This document shows, piece by piece, positions 53,815 through 63,024 of a stretch of 64,000 bases of DNA (its first letter is position 1; each line of letters opens with the position of its first letter). The notes under the pieces are model-generated. The model saw only the letters and a program-made list of their open reading frames with translations, ran no database searches and was not told the origin of the DNA. The position numbers and the translations under genes are program-made. Source of the stretch: Foetidibacter luteolus (GTDB lineage: Bacteria > Bacteroidota > Bacteroidia > Chitinophagales > Chitinophagaceae); the NCBI RefSeq assembly GCF_009650435.1, contig NZ_VVIP01000065.1, positions 62,001 through 126,000 of the forward strand, given 5' to 3'.

Positions 53815-55521
53815 TTACACCATCATGCGCTGCAACTTTTTTGTAAGTAAGAACAATATCAGCGCCGCTATGCCGCACATGAATACAAACAGCATAAAGA
53901 AGTCGTACAGGTTTGCCATTTGATAGCCCAAAAAGTTGGTGGTTCTGCCATCGGGGTAAAGAGCGCTGAGAGAGCCTGCTACTTTATTGCCAAAAGCATT
54001 GGCAGTAAACCACACCGCCATTAACAGCGAAGCGAATTTTATGGGAGACAACTTATTGACCAGTGAAAGCCCGATGGGCGACAGGCATAACTCGCCACAG
54101 GTATGTAAGGCGTACAGAATAACCAGCCACATCATACTTGCTTTGCCGCCCGATGACCCGCTGCTTACGCCCCAGGCTATCCATAAATACCCCAGGCCAA
54201 CCACTAACAAGCCAATAGCCATTTTGGTGGGAGAAGATGGCTCATGCTTTTTTAACTGCAGCCAAAACCAGGCAAAGAAGGGAGCAAACAAAATAATAAA
54301 AGTAGAGTTGAGTGATTGAAACCAGCTTGTAGGCACTTCATACAGCAATACCTGGCTTTTACCGGTGGCATATAAGTAAATATTAGCACCTGCAAGAGAG
54401 GCTGCCAGCAAAAAAAGCAGGAAATATACAGTACCCCTTAGCTGGTTATGGTAGGCGGATGCAAGGCCTTTAGCGGTTTTTTTATATAGCGTAATGGTAT
54501 AGTAAACCAGCGCCGCAGACAGTGCAGTGATTAACCAGACAGGCACTTTTAAATCCAGCTTCCTGTCTGTTTGTTTATCGGCAAACAGGGTTAACGAAGC
54601 GCCTGTTTGTTCAAAGGCGCTCCAGAAGAAAATAACGAAAAAGCAAACGATGATAATTACAGCCACTTTACTTTTTTCGGGGCCGGTTAAAGATTTGTCT
54701 GTATAAATAATGGCAGGAATAATTACAAAACAGGCCAGCAACAGGTAAAACAGGTAGCTGAATACTTTGGCATCAATGTAAAACAGGCCGATGGTAACAA
54801 CAGAAAGGGCCAGCAGCCCGCCAATGGTTACCGCCGGCGACAGCGCCTGTTTGGGGCTGTTATCCGGTATCATACCCAGCACTTTATTTTCCGGGTTTAC
54901 CACGTATTTTTTGTGAAACACCACCTGCACAATTACGCTGATAATCATACCTATGCCCGCTGCCAGGAAAGCCCATTTAAAGTCAGCCGGGTTACCGGTA
55001 TCGCCCACCAGGCCGCAAACAAGCGGCCCCAATGCACCGCCGGTATTTATGCCCATGTAAAAAATGGTGTATGCCGCATCTTTCCTGTTATCGTGGGCCG
55101 GGTACAAATGGCCTACCATGGAAGATATATTGGGCTTAAAAAAACCATTGCCAGTAATCATTAGCCCCAGGCCGGTATAAAACAGCAAAGCAGAAACATC
55201 CGGCGCAGTTTGGTACAGGGAACCGCAGAAAAATAAAATAAACTCCGATATGGCCATTACAATACCACCCGCAATTATAGACCGCTGGCAGCCCCAGTAA
55301 CGGTCTGCCACGTACCCGCCCACCAGGCCCGAAAGATAGATAAGGCTGATATAACTGCCGTAGAGGTTAGAGGCGAAAACAGTATCGAACAGCAGGGCCT
55401 TGGTCATAAACAATATCAGTATGGCCCTCATGCCATAATAGTTAAACCGTTCCCACATTTCAGTCGCGAACAGTATATACAAACCTTTGGGATGGCCCTT
55501 TTGTACGGAGGCTTGGTTCAT
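53815..55521 (-). CDS. POT-family proton/peptide symporter
   Basis: A 568-residue inner-membrane transporter of di- and tripeptides. It has 14 predicted TM helices as in bacterial POT proteins, with the ExxERFxYY-like motif early (EMWERFNYYGMR), GGYVADRYWG after TM2 and the PTR2 signature FYMGINTGGALGPLVCG in TM5. These residues couple proton and peptide movement. It stands alone between two repeat-containing gaps. Confidence 0.94.
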   Translation of the reverse strand: MNQASVQKGHPKGLYILFATEMWERFNYYGMRAILILFMTKALLFDTVFASNLYGSYISLIYLSGLVGGYVADRYWGCQRSIIAGGIVMAISEFILFFCGSLYQTAPDVSALLFYTGLGLMITGNGFFKPNISSMVGHLYPAHDNRKDAAYTIFYMGINTGGALGPLVCGLVGDTGNPADFKWAFLAAGIGMIISVIVQVVFHKKYVVNPENKVLGMIPDNSPKQALSPAVTIGGLLALSVVTIGLFYIDAKVFSYLFYLLLACFVIIPAIIYTDKSLTGPEKSKVAVIIIVCFFVIFFWSAFEQTGASLTLFADKQTDRKLDLKVPVWLITALSAALVYYTITLYKKTAKGLASAYHNQLRGTVYFLLFLLAASLAGANIYLYATGKSQVLLYEVPTSWFQSLNSTFIILFAPFFAWFWLQLKKHEPSSPTKMAIGLLVVGLGYLWIAWGVSSGSSGGKASMMWLVILYALHTCGELCLSPIGLSLVNKLSPIKFASLLMAVWFTANAFGNKVAGSLSALYPDGRTTNFLGYQMANLYDFFMLFVFMCGIAALILFLLTKKLQRMMV

Positions 55522-56164
55522 GTACAGCAGATTTTCGTTTATAATTGGAGGTTATGCCTTTGCGGCGGCTGAAAATACAGAAATTATGGATATGGCAAAG
55601 AAAAGTAAGGAAGGTATGAAGTCTTTAGAGCAAGTGGTAAGGGTGTGGAGAGATAAAGTCAGTAAGGCATGGAGACATAAAGTCATCTAATGTCTGATAA
55701 ATAAAGGTTCTTGTTTACATCGTACATACCCCATCATACATCTGACATTTTTCAGGGGGTGCCCCTAAGCAGCGCAAGGGTCGGGCAGAACTGCGTTCGC
55801 AACCTTCGTCAAAGCAACATTCAGTTGCTTTTCCCCGCTTGTGCTACTACTCCGGCACAAGGCCCAACCACGATGGCCTCATCGGGGTAGCCTCTTCAAT
55901 CCCTCACCCGAAAGACGGCTGCAGATTTACAAGTTGCAGGTTACCGGTCTGCTGATATGTAAAAGACTGTATTTTGGCTACATCGTGGCTGGGCATTGCG
56001 TATTCAATGTTGCTTAGTTTAGAAACCAATGTTACGTTAAGCGTATAGAAACTTTTTTATTCCCTTTGCTTTTCATACATCCGCCTTCGATTCCAAAGTA
56101 CCGGAATTCAGGCTGACATCCTAAACTAAAACAACATTGATTCACACTTATCAGCCCCTGCTCA
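55522..56164. other. Repeat-containing gap between POT and GH51 genes
   Basis: Holds a low-complexity GGAGA-CATAAAGTCA tract (about 55650-55690) and the long inverse copy of repeat family 2 (55754-55910) with its ACCGGTCTGCTG flank. The remaining 200 bases before the GH51 stop show nothing recognisable. Confidence 0.5.
55754..55910 (-). repeat. Dispersed repeat family 2, long form, inverted
   Basis: Inverse of the copy at 48803, including the 45-base segment with the AAAGCAAC/GTTGCTTT hairpin and the flanking ACCGGTCTG tract. Confidence 0.8.
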
Positions 56165-58144
56165 CTACATCATTTTCACCCTTACAACGGTAAATGAATA
56201 GGGGGCGGATGCAATCTCTACCTTCTTTCCCTTTAAGTCAATAACAGATTCTTTAGGGGCTACACTCAAGGGTTCTGCAAAAGAATTGGATGCGGTCAGT
56301 TCAGCACCGCTTAATACGATAAGCGAAGCCTGTTTAGCCAGCTTTTTAATGCCGTCCAACTGAAGGGTATTGGTTTGTGCTTTGTCTGACGCATTTACAA
56401 TTTTTACAATCAACTCATTGCTGTTTTTATCAATGGCTGCTGAAGCGTAAAGGCTATCCTGCCCCGCAACCACTTCATTATTTAATGTAATGGGTACTGT
56501 ATGGGTGCCCTTGTTAAGAGAGTATAATTTCTGTACATAGTAACTCGGGGAGCCGTATATGTTCAGGTTGCTGGTCCAGATAAGGTCCGGTGTCCATTGC
56601 CAGGCATCAATATGGGCGAATAAGGGCGCATAAGAGGCCATGGTAACCACATCGGCATTGCGCTCCAGGCCAGTCATATAAGCAGCTTCAGCAATGGCGC
56701 CCTGCAGGTTGTTCCTTTTTTCGCCCCTGATGCTCCAGTCAACATGCGCAGCATACTCGCCGGCAAATACCTTTACATTGTTGCGGGGAAAAGTATCGTA
56801 ACGTTTAGCGTTGCTCAAAAACCAGGATGGCGGCCGGTAGTAATGCTCATCAATAATATCAGCGTTCATTTTACGCAGTTCATCATCCAGGTAATGGTAC
56901 CTCTCCGAATCAGGGTCAGTGCCGGAGCTGTTTACAATTTTAACGTCAGGATATTTAGCCTTAATGGCTTTGGTGAAAACCTGTAAACGTTCAATGTATT
57001 GAGGCCCCCAGTTTTCATTGCCAATGCCCATCATTTTAAGGTTAAACGGAGCAGGGTGGCCCATATCGGCACGTACTTTACCCCATTTGCTGGTTACGGG
57101 GCCATTGGCGAATTCTACCAGGTCCAGTGCATCCTGCACATAGGGGTCCAGTTCGCTGAGTTGCGCCACTTCACTGCTGTTAAACTGGCAGGCCATCCCG
57201 CAGTTCAATATCGGAACCGGCTCAGCTCCTATATCCTCACAAAGCTGAAAATATTCAAAGAAGCCCAGCCCGAAAGACTGAAAATAATCCGGGAAGGGGC
57301 GGTTAGCGTATTCATAATTCCAGCGGTTAATAATCAACTGGCGTTCTTCCAGCGGGCCAATGGTTTTTTTCCATTGATAGCGGGTTGCTAATTCAGAGCC
57401 CTCTACAATACAGCCGCCGGGAAAACGTACAAAACCCGGCTTCATATCGGCCAGCATTTGTACCATATCAGCACGCATGCCCCCGGGTCTGTTTTTCCAC
57501 GTATCGCCGGGAAAAAGGGAAATCATATCCAGGTCTATAACACCATTGCCTTCAAACCATATATTCAACTTGCCATTGGGTGCTGTTTCGTTAGCTGTAA
57601 AACTTACCTGCTGCTTGTGCCAGCCATTACCAGCTTCAGCAGGAGAAAGGGTAGCGCCCCCCAGGTTTTTGCCTGTTGAGTCAACCAACTCCACATGCAA
57701 CTGCAGCCCTGCGGATTGCTGGCGGTACATAACGGAAAAATCATAACGCAATCCTTTCTTTATACCCATACCCCTGAAGCCGGCATTGGTAAGCCCCAGA
57801 TCGCCTTTAGCAACTTTATCAGCCGTAACCCTTATAAACCGGGGATTGGCAGAATTCTCTTCTTTGCGGTTAAGCACCAGCACTACGCCTTCTTTAAATT
57901 TTTTGTGCTGTACCGTCCAGCCCATTAATGGTTTCGCGAATTCAAAAGAACGGTTCTTTATCATCTCCGCGTAAAGGCCACCGTCAGCGCCAAAATTGAT
58001 GTCTTCAAAAAATACACCCCACATGGTAGGCTGTATACCTGCTTTGGGCTCATTGGCTTTAACCGTTAATACTTTCTGCGCCATAGCGGACGAACAAAAC
58101 AAACCCGCTGCAAAAGCATAAGTAACAAGTGTGCTTTTCTTCAT
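56165..58144 (-). CDS. Exported alpha-L-arabinofuranosidase, GH51, with inserted CBM-like domain
   Basis: A 659-residue secreted glycosidase that removes terminal arabinofuranose. Signal peptide to about 22; the first barrel strand (GVFFEDINFGADGG) is followed by a carbohydrate-binding-like beta domain (about 85-212) and then the rest of the (beta/alpha)8 barrel. The acid/base is Glu377 in GIGNENWG and the nucleophile Glu463 in VFAGEYAAH. A C-terminal beta domain completes the GH51 plan. It is separated from the second GH51 gene by a family 2 repeat. Confidence 0.94.
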   Translation of the reverse strand: MKKSTLVTYAFAAGLFCSSAMAQKVLTVKANEPKAGIQPTMWGVFFEDINFGADGGLYAEMIKNRSFEFAKPLMGWTVQHKKFKEGVVLVLNRKEENSANPRFIRVTADKVAKGDLGLTNAGFRGMGIKKGLRYDFSVMYRQQSAGLQLHVELVDSTGKNLGGATLSPAEAGNGWHKQQVSFTANETAPNGKLNIWFEGNGVIDLDMISLFPGDTWKNRPGGMRADMVQMLADMKPGFVRFPGGCIVEGSELATRYQWKKTIGPLEERQLIINRWNYEYANRPFPDYFQSFGLGFFEYFQLCEDIGAEPVPILNCGMACQFNSSEVAQLSELDPYVQDALDLVEFANGPVTSKWGKVRADMGHPAPFNLKMMGIGNENWGPQYIERLQVFTKAIKAKYPDVKIVNSSGTDPDSERYHYLDDELRKMNADIIDEHYYRPPSWFLSNAKRYDTFPRNNVKVFAGEYAAHVDWSIRGEKRNNLQGAIAEAAYMTGLERNADVVTMASYAPLFAHIDAWQWTPDLIWTSNLNIYGSPSYYVQKLYSLNKGTHTVPITLNNEVVAGQDSLYASAAIDKNSNELIVKIVNASDKAQTNTLQLDGIKKLAKQASLIVLSGAELTASNSFAEPLSVAPKESVIDLKGKKVEIASAPYSFTVVRVKMM

Positions 58145-58279
58145 TGTTAGAGATATGTAAGGTCAATCAATCTAATTGCTGCTGCCTATTGGTTCAGTTT
58201 GAAACGCACATTCCTGTGCATCAGGCCAGTATTTTTAAACAGTGGCATGCCTGCGAAAAAAGTAACAGGTTACACCACC

Positions 58280-58385
58280 GGGTGAGGGATTGAAGCGGTT
58301 ACCCCGGTGAAGCCTTCGCAGCCGGGCGTTGTGCCGGAGTAATAGCGGAAAGCCCGACCCCTTGCGCAGCTTGGGGGCACCCCCA
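58280..58385 (+). repeat. Dispersed repeat family 2, short form
   Basis: GGGTGAGGGATTGAAGCGGTTACC to CTTGCGCAGCTTGGGGGCACC. It lies in the 317-base gap between the two GH51 genes, which has nothing else recognisable. Confidence 0.8.
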
Positions 58386-58461
58386 AAATAATGTAAGAAC
58401 ACAGACGCTGTAATACCTGTATGCGTATACAAATAATTTCAGGCCTAAAATTGTTGACGAA

Positions 58462-59994
58462 CTATTTCAGCGTAAGTACCACAACTGAAAAGGGCGGCAG
58501 TGTAACAGACAACGAATTGCCTTTAACGGAGGCGCCATCAAATGCCGCCGGTTGTACTTTGGAAGGATTATCGAAACTGTTGTAATCATTAATTTTTGGG
58601 GAACTGATGATCCTGCCTGAAGCGGAAGTAAAGTTTGCACCCGTAAGGTTTACTTCAATCTTCTGCTCTTTATGCAAATCAATATTTACCAGTGACACAT
58701 GCACTGTACCGGTTGAATCTTTTGAAGCAGAAGCGGACACAGCCGGCAGTTTGATGCCTTCGGATACATAATTATTAGTTTTCAGCTTCAGCGGTAACAG
58801 GGTAGCGTCCTGGTGCACATTGTACATTTCCATAACATGGTAAGTGGGCGTTAAAATCATTTGCGGACCGTCTGTAAGTATTACAGCCTGCAATACATTA
58901 ATAGCCTGTGCAAGGTTGGCCATGCGCACACGATTGGCATGGTTGTTAAAGATATTAAGTGTAACACCGGCAATCATCGCATCCCTCATGGTGTTTTGCT
59001 GGAAAAGAAAACCGGGGTTTGTGCCGGGCTCTACATCGTACCAGCCGCCCCATTCATCAACAACAAGAGCAACCCTGTTTTTGGGGTCGTATTTGTCCAT
59101 GATGGCTGAATGCTTAATAATCAAGGAATCCATCTGCAACGCGGCCTTCATGGATTTTACATAATGATCCTCCAGAAAATCAACCGAAGGGCCTTTTTTG
59201 CTCCAGTCAATAACTGTGTAGTGGTGCAGGGCTACACCACCCAGCAAGCCAAGCGGGATATTTTTCATTAGTGTTTCAGTCCATTTATAATCGTCAGAGC
59301 TGGCGCCAGAAGCTATACGCATCAGGTTGCCATTTGTCCAGTCGCTCATGAAGGTGCTGTACTTGCGGTACACATCAGCATAGTATTCGGGCCGCATATT
59401 GCCGCCACAGCCCCATGCTTCATTGCCCACACCCCAGAACTTCACGCCCCAGGATTTTTCGCGGCCATTGTTGCGGCGCAGGTCGCTCATAGGGCTTTTA
59501 CCATCAAAATTTACGTACTGCACCCAGTCGGCAAGCTCCTGCACGGTACCGCTGCCCACATTACCGGCCAGGTACGGTTCGGTGCCAATCAGCTCACACA
59601 TATTTAAAAAGTCGTGCGTTCCAAAGCTGTTATCTTCGGTAACGCCGCCCCACCAGCTGTTAACGATTGCCGGCCTTTTGTCTTTTGGCCCAATACCATC
59701 TTTCCAGTGGTAAGTATCGGCAAAGCAACCACCCGGCCAGCGCAGGTTGGGTACTTTCAATTTTTTCAACGCATCCACCACATCGTTGCGCACACCATTG
59801 GTATTAGGCACTTTGGAGGTATCGCCTACGTAAAAGCCACCATAAATACAGCGCCCCAGGTGTTCGGCAAAATGGCCGTAAATATGCCTGCTTATCTTAA
59901 CCGGTTTGGCGGGAGCCGCATTGAATGATGCTACATTCTGGCTGAAGCAGTTAACGCTGCAGAGCAACAAAAGAGAAAAGGCAAATTTTTGCAT
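58462..59994 (-). CDS. Exported alpha-L-arabinofuranosidase, GH51, single-barrel type
   Basis: A 510-residue secreted GH51 enzyme of the common bacterial size. Signal peptide to about 19; RHIYGHFAEHLGRCIYGG opens the barrel; acid/base Glu192 in GVGNEAWG; nucleophile Glu314 in VVDEWGGW; C-terminal beta domain to the end. It differs clearly from the 659-residue GH51 next door (no inserted binding domain), so the two probably act on different arabinan or arabinoxylan linkages. Confidence 0.95.
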   Translation of the reverse strand: MQKFAFSLLLLCSVNCFSQNVASFNAAPAKPVKISRHIYGHFAEHLGRCIYGGFYVGDTSKVPNTNGVRNDVVDALKKLKVPNLRWPGGCFADTYHWKDGIGPKDKRPAIVNSWWGGVTEDNSFGTHDFLNMCELIGTEPYLAGNVGSGTVQELADWVQYVNFDGKSPMSDLRRNNGREKSWGVKFWGVGNEAWGCGGNMRPEYYADVYRKYSTFMSDWTNGNLMRIASGASSDDYKWTETLMKNIPLGLLGGVALHHYTVIDWSKKGPSVDFLEDHYVKSMKAALQMDSLIIKHSAIMDKYDPKNRVALVVDEWGGWYDVEPGTNPGFLFQQNTMRDAMIAGVTLNIFNNHANRVRMANLAQAINVLQAVILTDGPQMILTPTYHVMEMYNVHQDATLLPLKLKTNNYVSEGIKLPAVSASASKDSTGTVHVSLVNIDLHKEQKIEVNLTGANFTSASGRIISSPKINDYNSFDNPSKVQPAAFDGASVKGNSLSVTLPPFSVVVLTLK

Positions 59995-60194
59995 AGCTGA
60001 TAGTTATAAAAGATAATATTCCGTTTAAGAACCCTTTGCCCGTAAGGCAAGGACTTTTTAATGGCAATTACTTAAAGCCCGGGGGCCGTGGAATTGTTAT
60101 GCAATCTCTGTTCACATGGCTGCAGCGTTTCTTCCAGGCGCAATCTTTTAACGGTTGCCCGTACCCCTGCTTTGAAGGCTATAAAAGTACTCTT

Positions 60195-60259
60195 TAATTG
60201 TCATAAAAACAATTATTAATTAAAAAGTTTTTCCATGCCGGGTAGCACTTATGCTACCC
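60195..60259. other. Inverted repeats between the GH51 gene and the NUDIX regulator
   Basis: Two structures: TAATTGT-N7-ACAATTA (60195-60215), in an AT-rich stretch upstream of the GH51 gene, and GGGTAGC-N6-GCTACCC (60240-60259), 9 bases after the regulator stop. The second could end the regulator transcript although no T-run touches it. Confidence 0.4.
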
Positions 60260-60267
60260 AGGGTATT

Positions 60268-60984
60268 CTATTGTTTAACGCTCTTTAAAGCATCTGGCTT
60301 TGGTACAAAATTGAGGAAGGCATTAAAATTGGCATTGTACTTTTTGGCATCCAGCTTAAAATAAAATGCCCCTTTTTTTGAGTTAAGCTTGTCTTTGTCT
60401 TTTTGTTTTACCAGCAGCCCGGTTGATAATACTTTCCTGCTGAAGTTACCTTTATCAAACACCACATCATATACGCTTTCGTACAGGCTTTGCAACTGCG
60501 GAATGGTAAACTTTACAGGCAATAATTCAAAAAGCAAGGGGTGCAGGGCCGCTTTGTAGCGCAGCTTTTCCTTGGCAAGTTCTACCATCCTGCTATGGTC
60601 GAAGATGAGATCTGGCAGGTGGTTGATGGGAAACCAAACAGGGTGATAATCATCACTTAACTGTTGCTTGTATTTTTGAATGTCTATTAAAGCTGAATAG
60701 GCGATGGAAACGGTGCGCTCTACAGTATCGCGGTCTTTTTCAGTAAAGGCATGCAATTGATCCATGTATACTCCATCAAGGCCGGTAAGTTTTTTCAATA
60801 CACGCTGGGCGGCTTCCTCCGCACTTTCTTCTTCCTGCACAAAACCACCCACCAGGCTCCACTGCCCTTTAAACGGTTCAAAACCCCTTTGAATTACCAG
60901 CAATTTTAATTCCTGCCCGTCAAAACCAAATATGATGCAATCCACCGCGAAAAGAAACCTGGTCTGATGCGTGTACCTTTTCAT
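60268..60984 (-). CDS. NUDIX-family regulator, AraR-like (L-arabinose)
   Basis: A 238-residue regulator with a Nudix domain (about 10-140) whose box has lost the catalytic glutamates (GFVQEEESAEEAAQRVLKKLTG) and a C-terminal winged helix (FTIPQLQSLYESVYDVVFDKGNFSRKVL). Nudix regulators of this form control arabinose use in Bacteroides (AraR). The neighbours here (GH51 enzymes, symporter, araA) fit that job. I chose the ATG at 60984 (MKRYTHQTRF); an in-frame ATG at 61035 adds 17 residues. Confidence 0.87.
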   Translation of the reverse strand: MKRYTHQTRFLFAVDCIIFGFDGQELKLLVIQRGFEPFKGQWSLVGGFVQEEESAEEAAQRVLKKLTGLDGVYMDQLHAFTEKDRDTVERTVSIAYSALIDIQKYKQQLSDDYHPVWFPINHLPDLIFDHSRMVELAKEKLRYKAALHPLLFELLPVKFTIPQLQSLYESVYDVVFDKGNFSRKVLSTGLLVKQKDKDKLNSKKGAFYFKLDAKKYNANFNAFLNFVPKPDALKSVKQ

Positions 60985-61216
60985 GTCGTCCGATATTAGT
61001 GATACCTTAAGTTGGGATTGCCTGCTCTCTATCATTTACTTAACCGGATTTGAAATGTTTAATTGTTTTATTCCGGGTACGTTTTGTTATGGCGCAAAAG
61101 CAATCTCTATAAATGTACAATTTACAAGTAATTTGCCTCACATACAAAGAAAAAGCAGTGGACGATGCCATAGTAACCCGGGCGCCTGCCACCAAAAAGC
61201 CAAACTCAGGACTACA

Positions 61217-62911
61217 CTACCAGAATTTAACGTACAATGCCGAAATAAGCAATAATGTAAGGACGATTAAGGCCATGGTAGAGGGCGCTACTTTAAACAT
61301 GGATTTATCCAGCTCGAACGCTTTTGGATTAATTTTTGGCCCGCCAAGGCTTATAACCACCATTAATAGTACAGTAAACATAAAGGACAGCCCCATGCAT
61401 ATATGGAAAGGTATAACATACACATCCTTACCATCTTTAAGGGTATGATAAGCAGTATACAGGAATGTTTCGTTACCGAAAAGCTGTGGTGCAAACTCAT
61501 TGAACAAAACGGAAAGCACAAACCCTGTAATAACACCCGCTACAGCCGCTGCACCGGTTGTTCTTTTCCAGAACATACCTAACAGGAACATGGCCAATAT
61601 ACCAGGACTTATGTAACCGGTGTACTGCTGTATAAACGTAAACCCACCTTTGCCACCGATGCCTAATATGTCGCTCCAGGTAAAAATAACCGCTACTATC
61701 AGCGATACGATTACTGTTATACGCCCGGTAATAACCTGTTTCTTTTCGGTAGCTTCTTTGCCAATATATTTTTTGTAAATATCCAGCGTAAAAATGGTGG
61801 AGATACTGTTTACTTTACCCGCCAGCGATGCAACAATGGCTGCCGTTAAAGCCGCTACAGAAAGCCCTTTGAGACCAGTGGGCAAAAATGTAAGCACGGC
61901 TGAATAAGCCCCGTCTTTACCGCCGATTAATTGTGGCAAATCTCCATGTGTGTACAACACAAAAGCGGCTATACCCGGCAGCATTACAATCAGCGGCATA
62001 AGCAGCTTTAGCAAACCGGCGAACAGGATGCCCGTACGTGCCGTGTGCAAATCTGCTCCCAGCGCCCTTTGTGTAATATACTGGTTGCAACCCCAGTAAT
62101 TTAAATTGATGATCCATATACCGGCCAGGTAAGATGCCAGGCCAGGGAAAGTGATGTATTTGTCAATATCGTTTTGTGTGGAAGCCGCATTGGGCTTGGG
62201 GATAATTACCTTGAAATGCTCAGGCGCATTTTGCATGAGGGCTTTAAAACCTGCGATTGCATTGGTACCCAAACCAAATTTTTCACTTACAACGGTAAGT
62301 GCGATATAAGTAGTTATTAAACCACCGATTATTAAAACAGCTACCTGTATAACATCGGTATAAGCCACCACTTTCATACCGCCCAGCGATATAAAGAGTG
62401 CAAAAACTGCCAGCCCCACCATGATAACATGCAAATATTCGCCACCCGAAATACCATTGATGGCTACCGCACCCAGGTATAAAATGGAAGTAAGGTTTAC
62501 AAACACATAAAGGAACAACCAGAATACCGCCATGATTAATGCCACAGTTTCGTTATACCTGGTTTTTAAGAATTGTGGCATGGTATATATCTTATTCTTG
62601 AGATACACCGGTATAAACCATACGGCCACAATAATCAGTGCAATGGCGGCTATCCATTCGTAAGCGGCAACGGCAACCCCCAGGAAAAAGCCTTCACCAC
62701 TCATACCTATAAACTGTTCAGCGGAAATATTCGAGGCGATTAAGGAAGCGCCTATAGCCCACCAGGTAAGGGTTCCTTCGGCTAAAAAGAAGGCTTTGGC
62801 ATCATGCTCATTCCTTTTTCGCTTGTGGTAGATAATGTACCCATAGCCCGCTACAATAATAAAGTAGAAGATAAAAACCGCGTAATCTGCAAAGGCAAGA
62901 TTCTTATTCAT
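61217..62911 (-). CDS. Sodium/solute symporter (SSS family), probably sugar
   Basis: A 564-residue inner-membrane symporter with about 14 TM helices. It opens DYAVFIFYFIIVAGYGYI, and has the SSS landmarks ASNISAEQFIGMSGEGF, and the Na+-site helix AALTAAIVASLAGKVNSIST. The start is the ATG at 62911; the longer reading begins at a TTG. Between the AraR-like regulator and araA, arabinose is the likely substrate. Confidence 0.93.
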   Translation of the reverse strand: MNKNLAFADYAVFIFYFIIVAGYGYIIYHKRKRNEHDAKAFFLAEGTLTWWAIGASLIASNISAEQFIGMSGEGFFLGVAVAAYEWIAAIALIIVAVWFIPVYLKNKIYTMPQFLKTRYNETVALIMAVFWLFLYVFVNLTSILYLGAVAINGISGGEYLHVIMVGLAVFALFISLGGMKVVAYTDVIQVAVLIIGGLITTYIALTVVSEKFGLGTNAIAGFKALMQNAPEHFKVIIPKPNAASTQNDIDKYITFPGLASYLAGIWIINLNYWGCNQYITQRALGADLHTARTGILFAGLLKLLMPLIVMLPGIAAFVLYTHGDLPQLIGGKDGAYSAVLTFLPTGLKGLSVAALTAAIVASLAGKVNSISTIFTLDIYKKYIGKEATEKKQVITGRITVIVSLIVAVIFTWSDILGIGGKGGFTFIQQYTGYISPGILAMFLLGMFWKRTTGAAAVAGVITGFVLSVLFNEFAPQLFGNETFLYTAYHTLKDGKDVYVIPFHICMGLSFMFTVLLMVVISLGGPKINPKAFELDKSMFKVAPSTMALIVLTLLLISALYVKFW

Positions 62912-62952
62912 AAGCAAGAAGGTTATATAACTTTTTAATGGGGATAACTGTG

Positions 62953-62980
62953 GTGAGTGGTGAATAGTGAATGGTGAACA
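62953..62980. repeat. GTGAGTGGTGAATAGTGAATGG microrepeat
   Basis: Short run of related 7-mers (GTGAATGG, GTGAATAG), also at about 16857-16883, 39541-39587 and 39764-39784, always between genes. Confidence 0.7.
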
Positions 62981-63024
62981 GGATACAATCTATCCCTCTA
63001 CCCACTCCCTATTTACCAGTCTTC

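Noticed and set aside
60195-60215. TAATTGT-N7-ACAATTA as an AraR operator
   Set aside because: Only 7-bp AT-rich arms and no convincing second copy in the arabinose block; left as a weak structural note.
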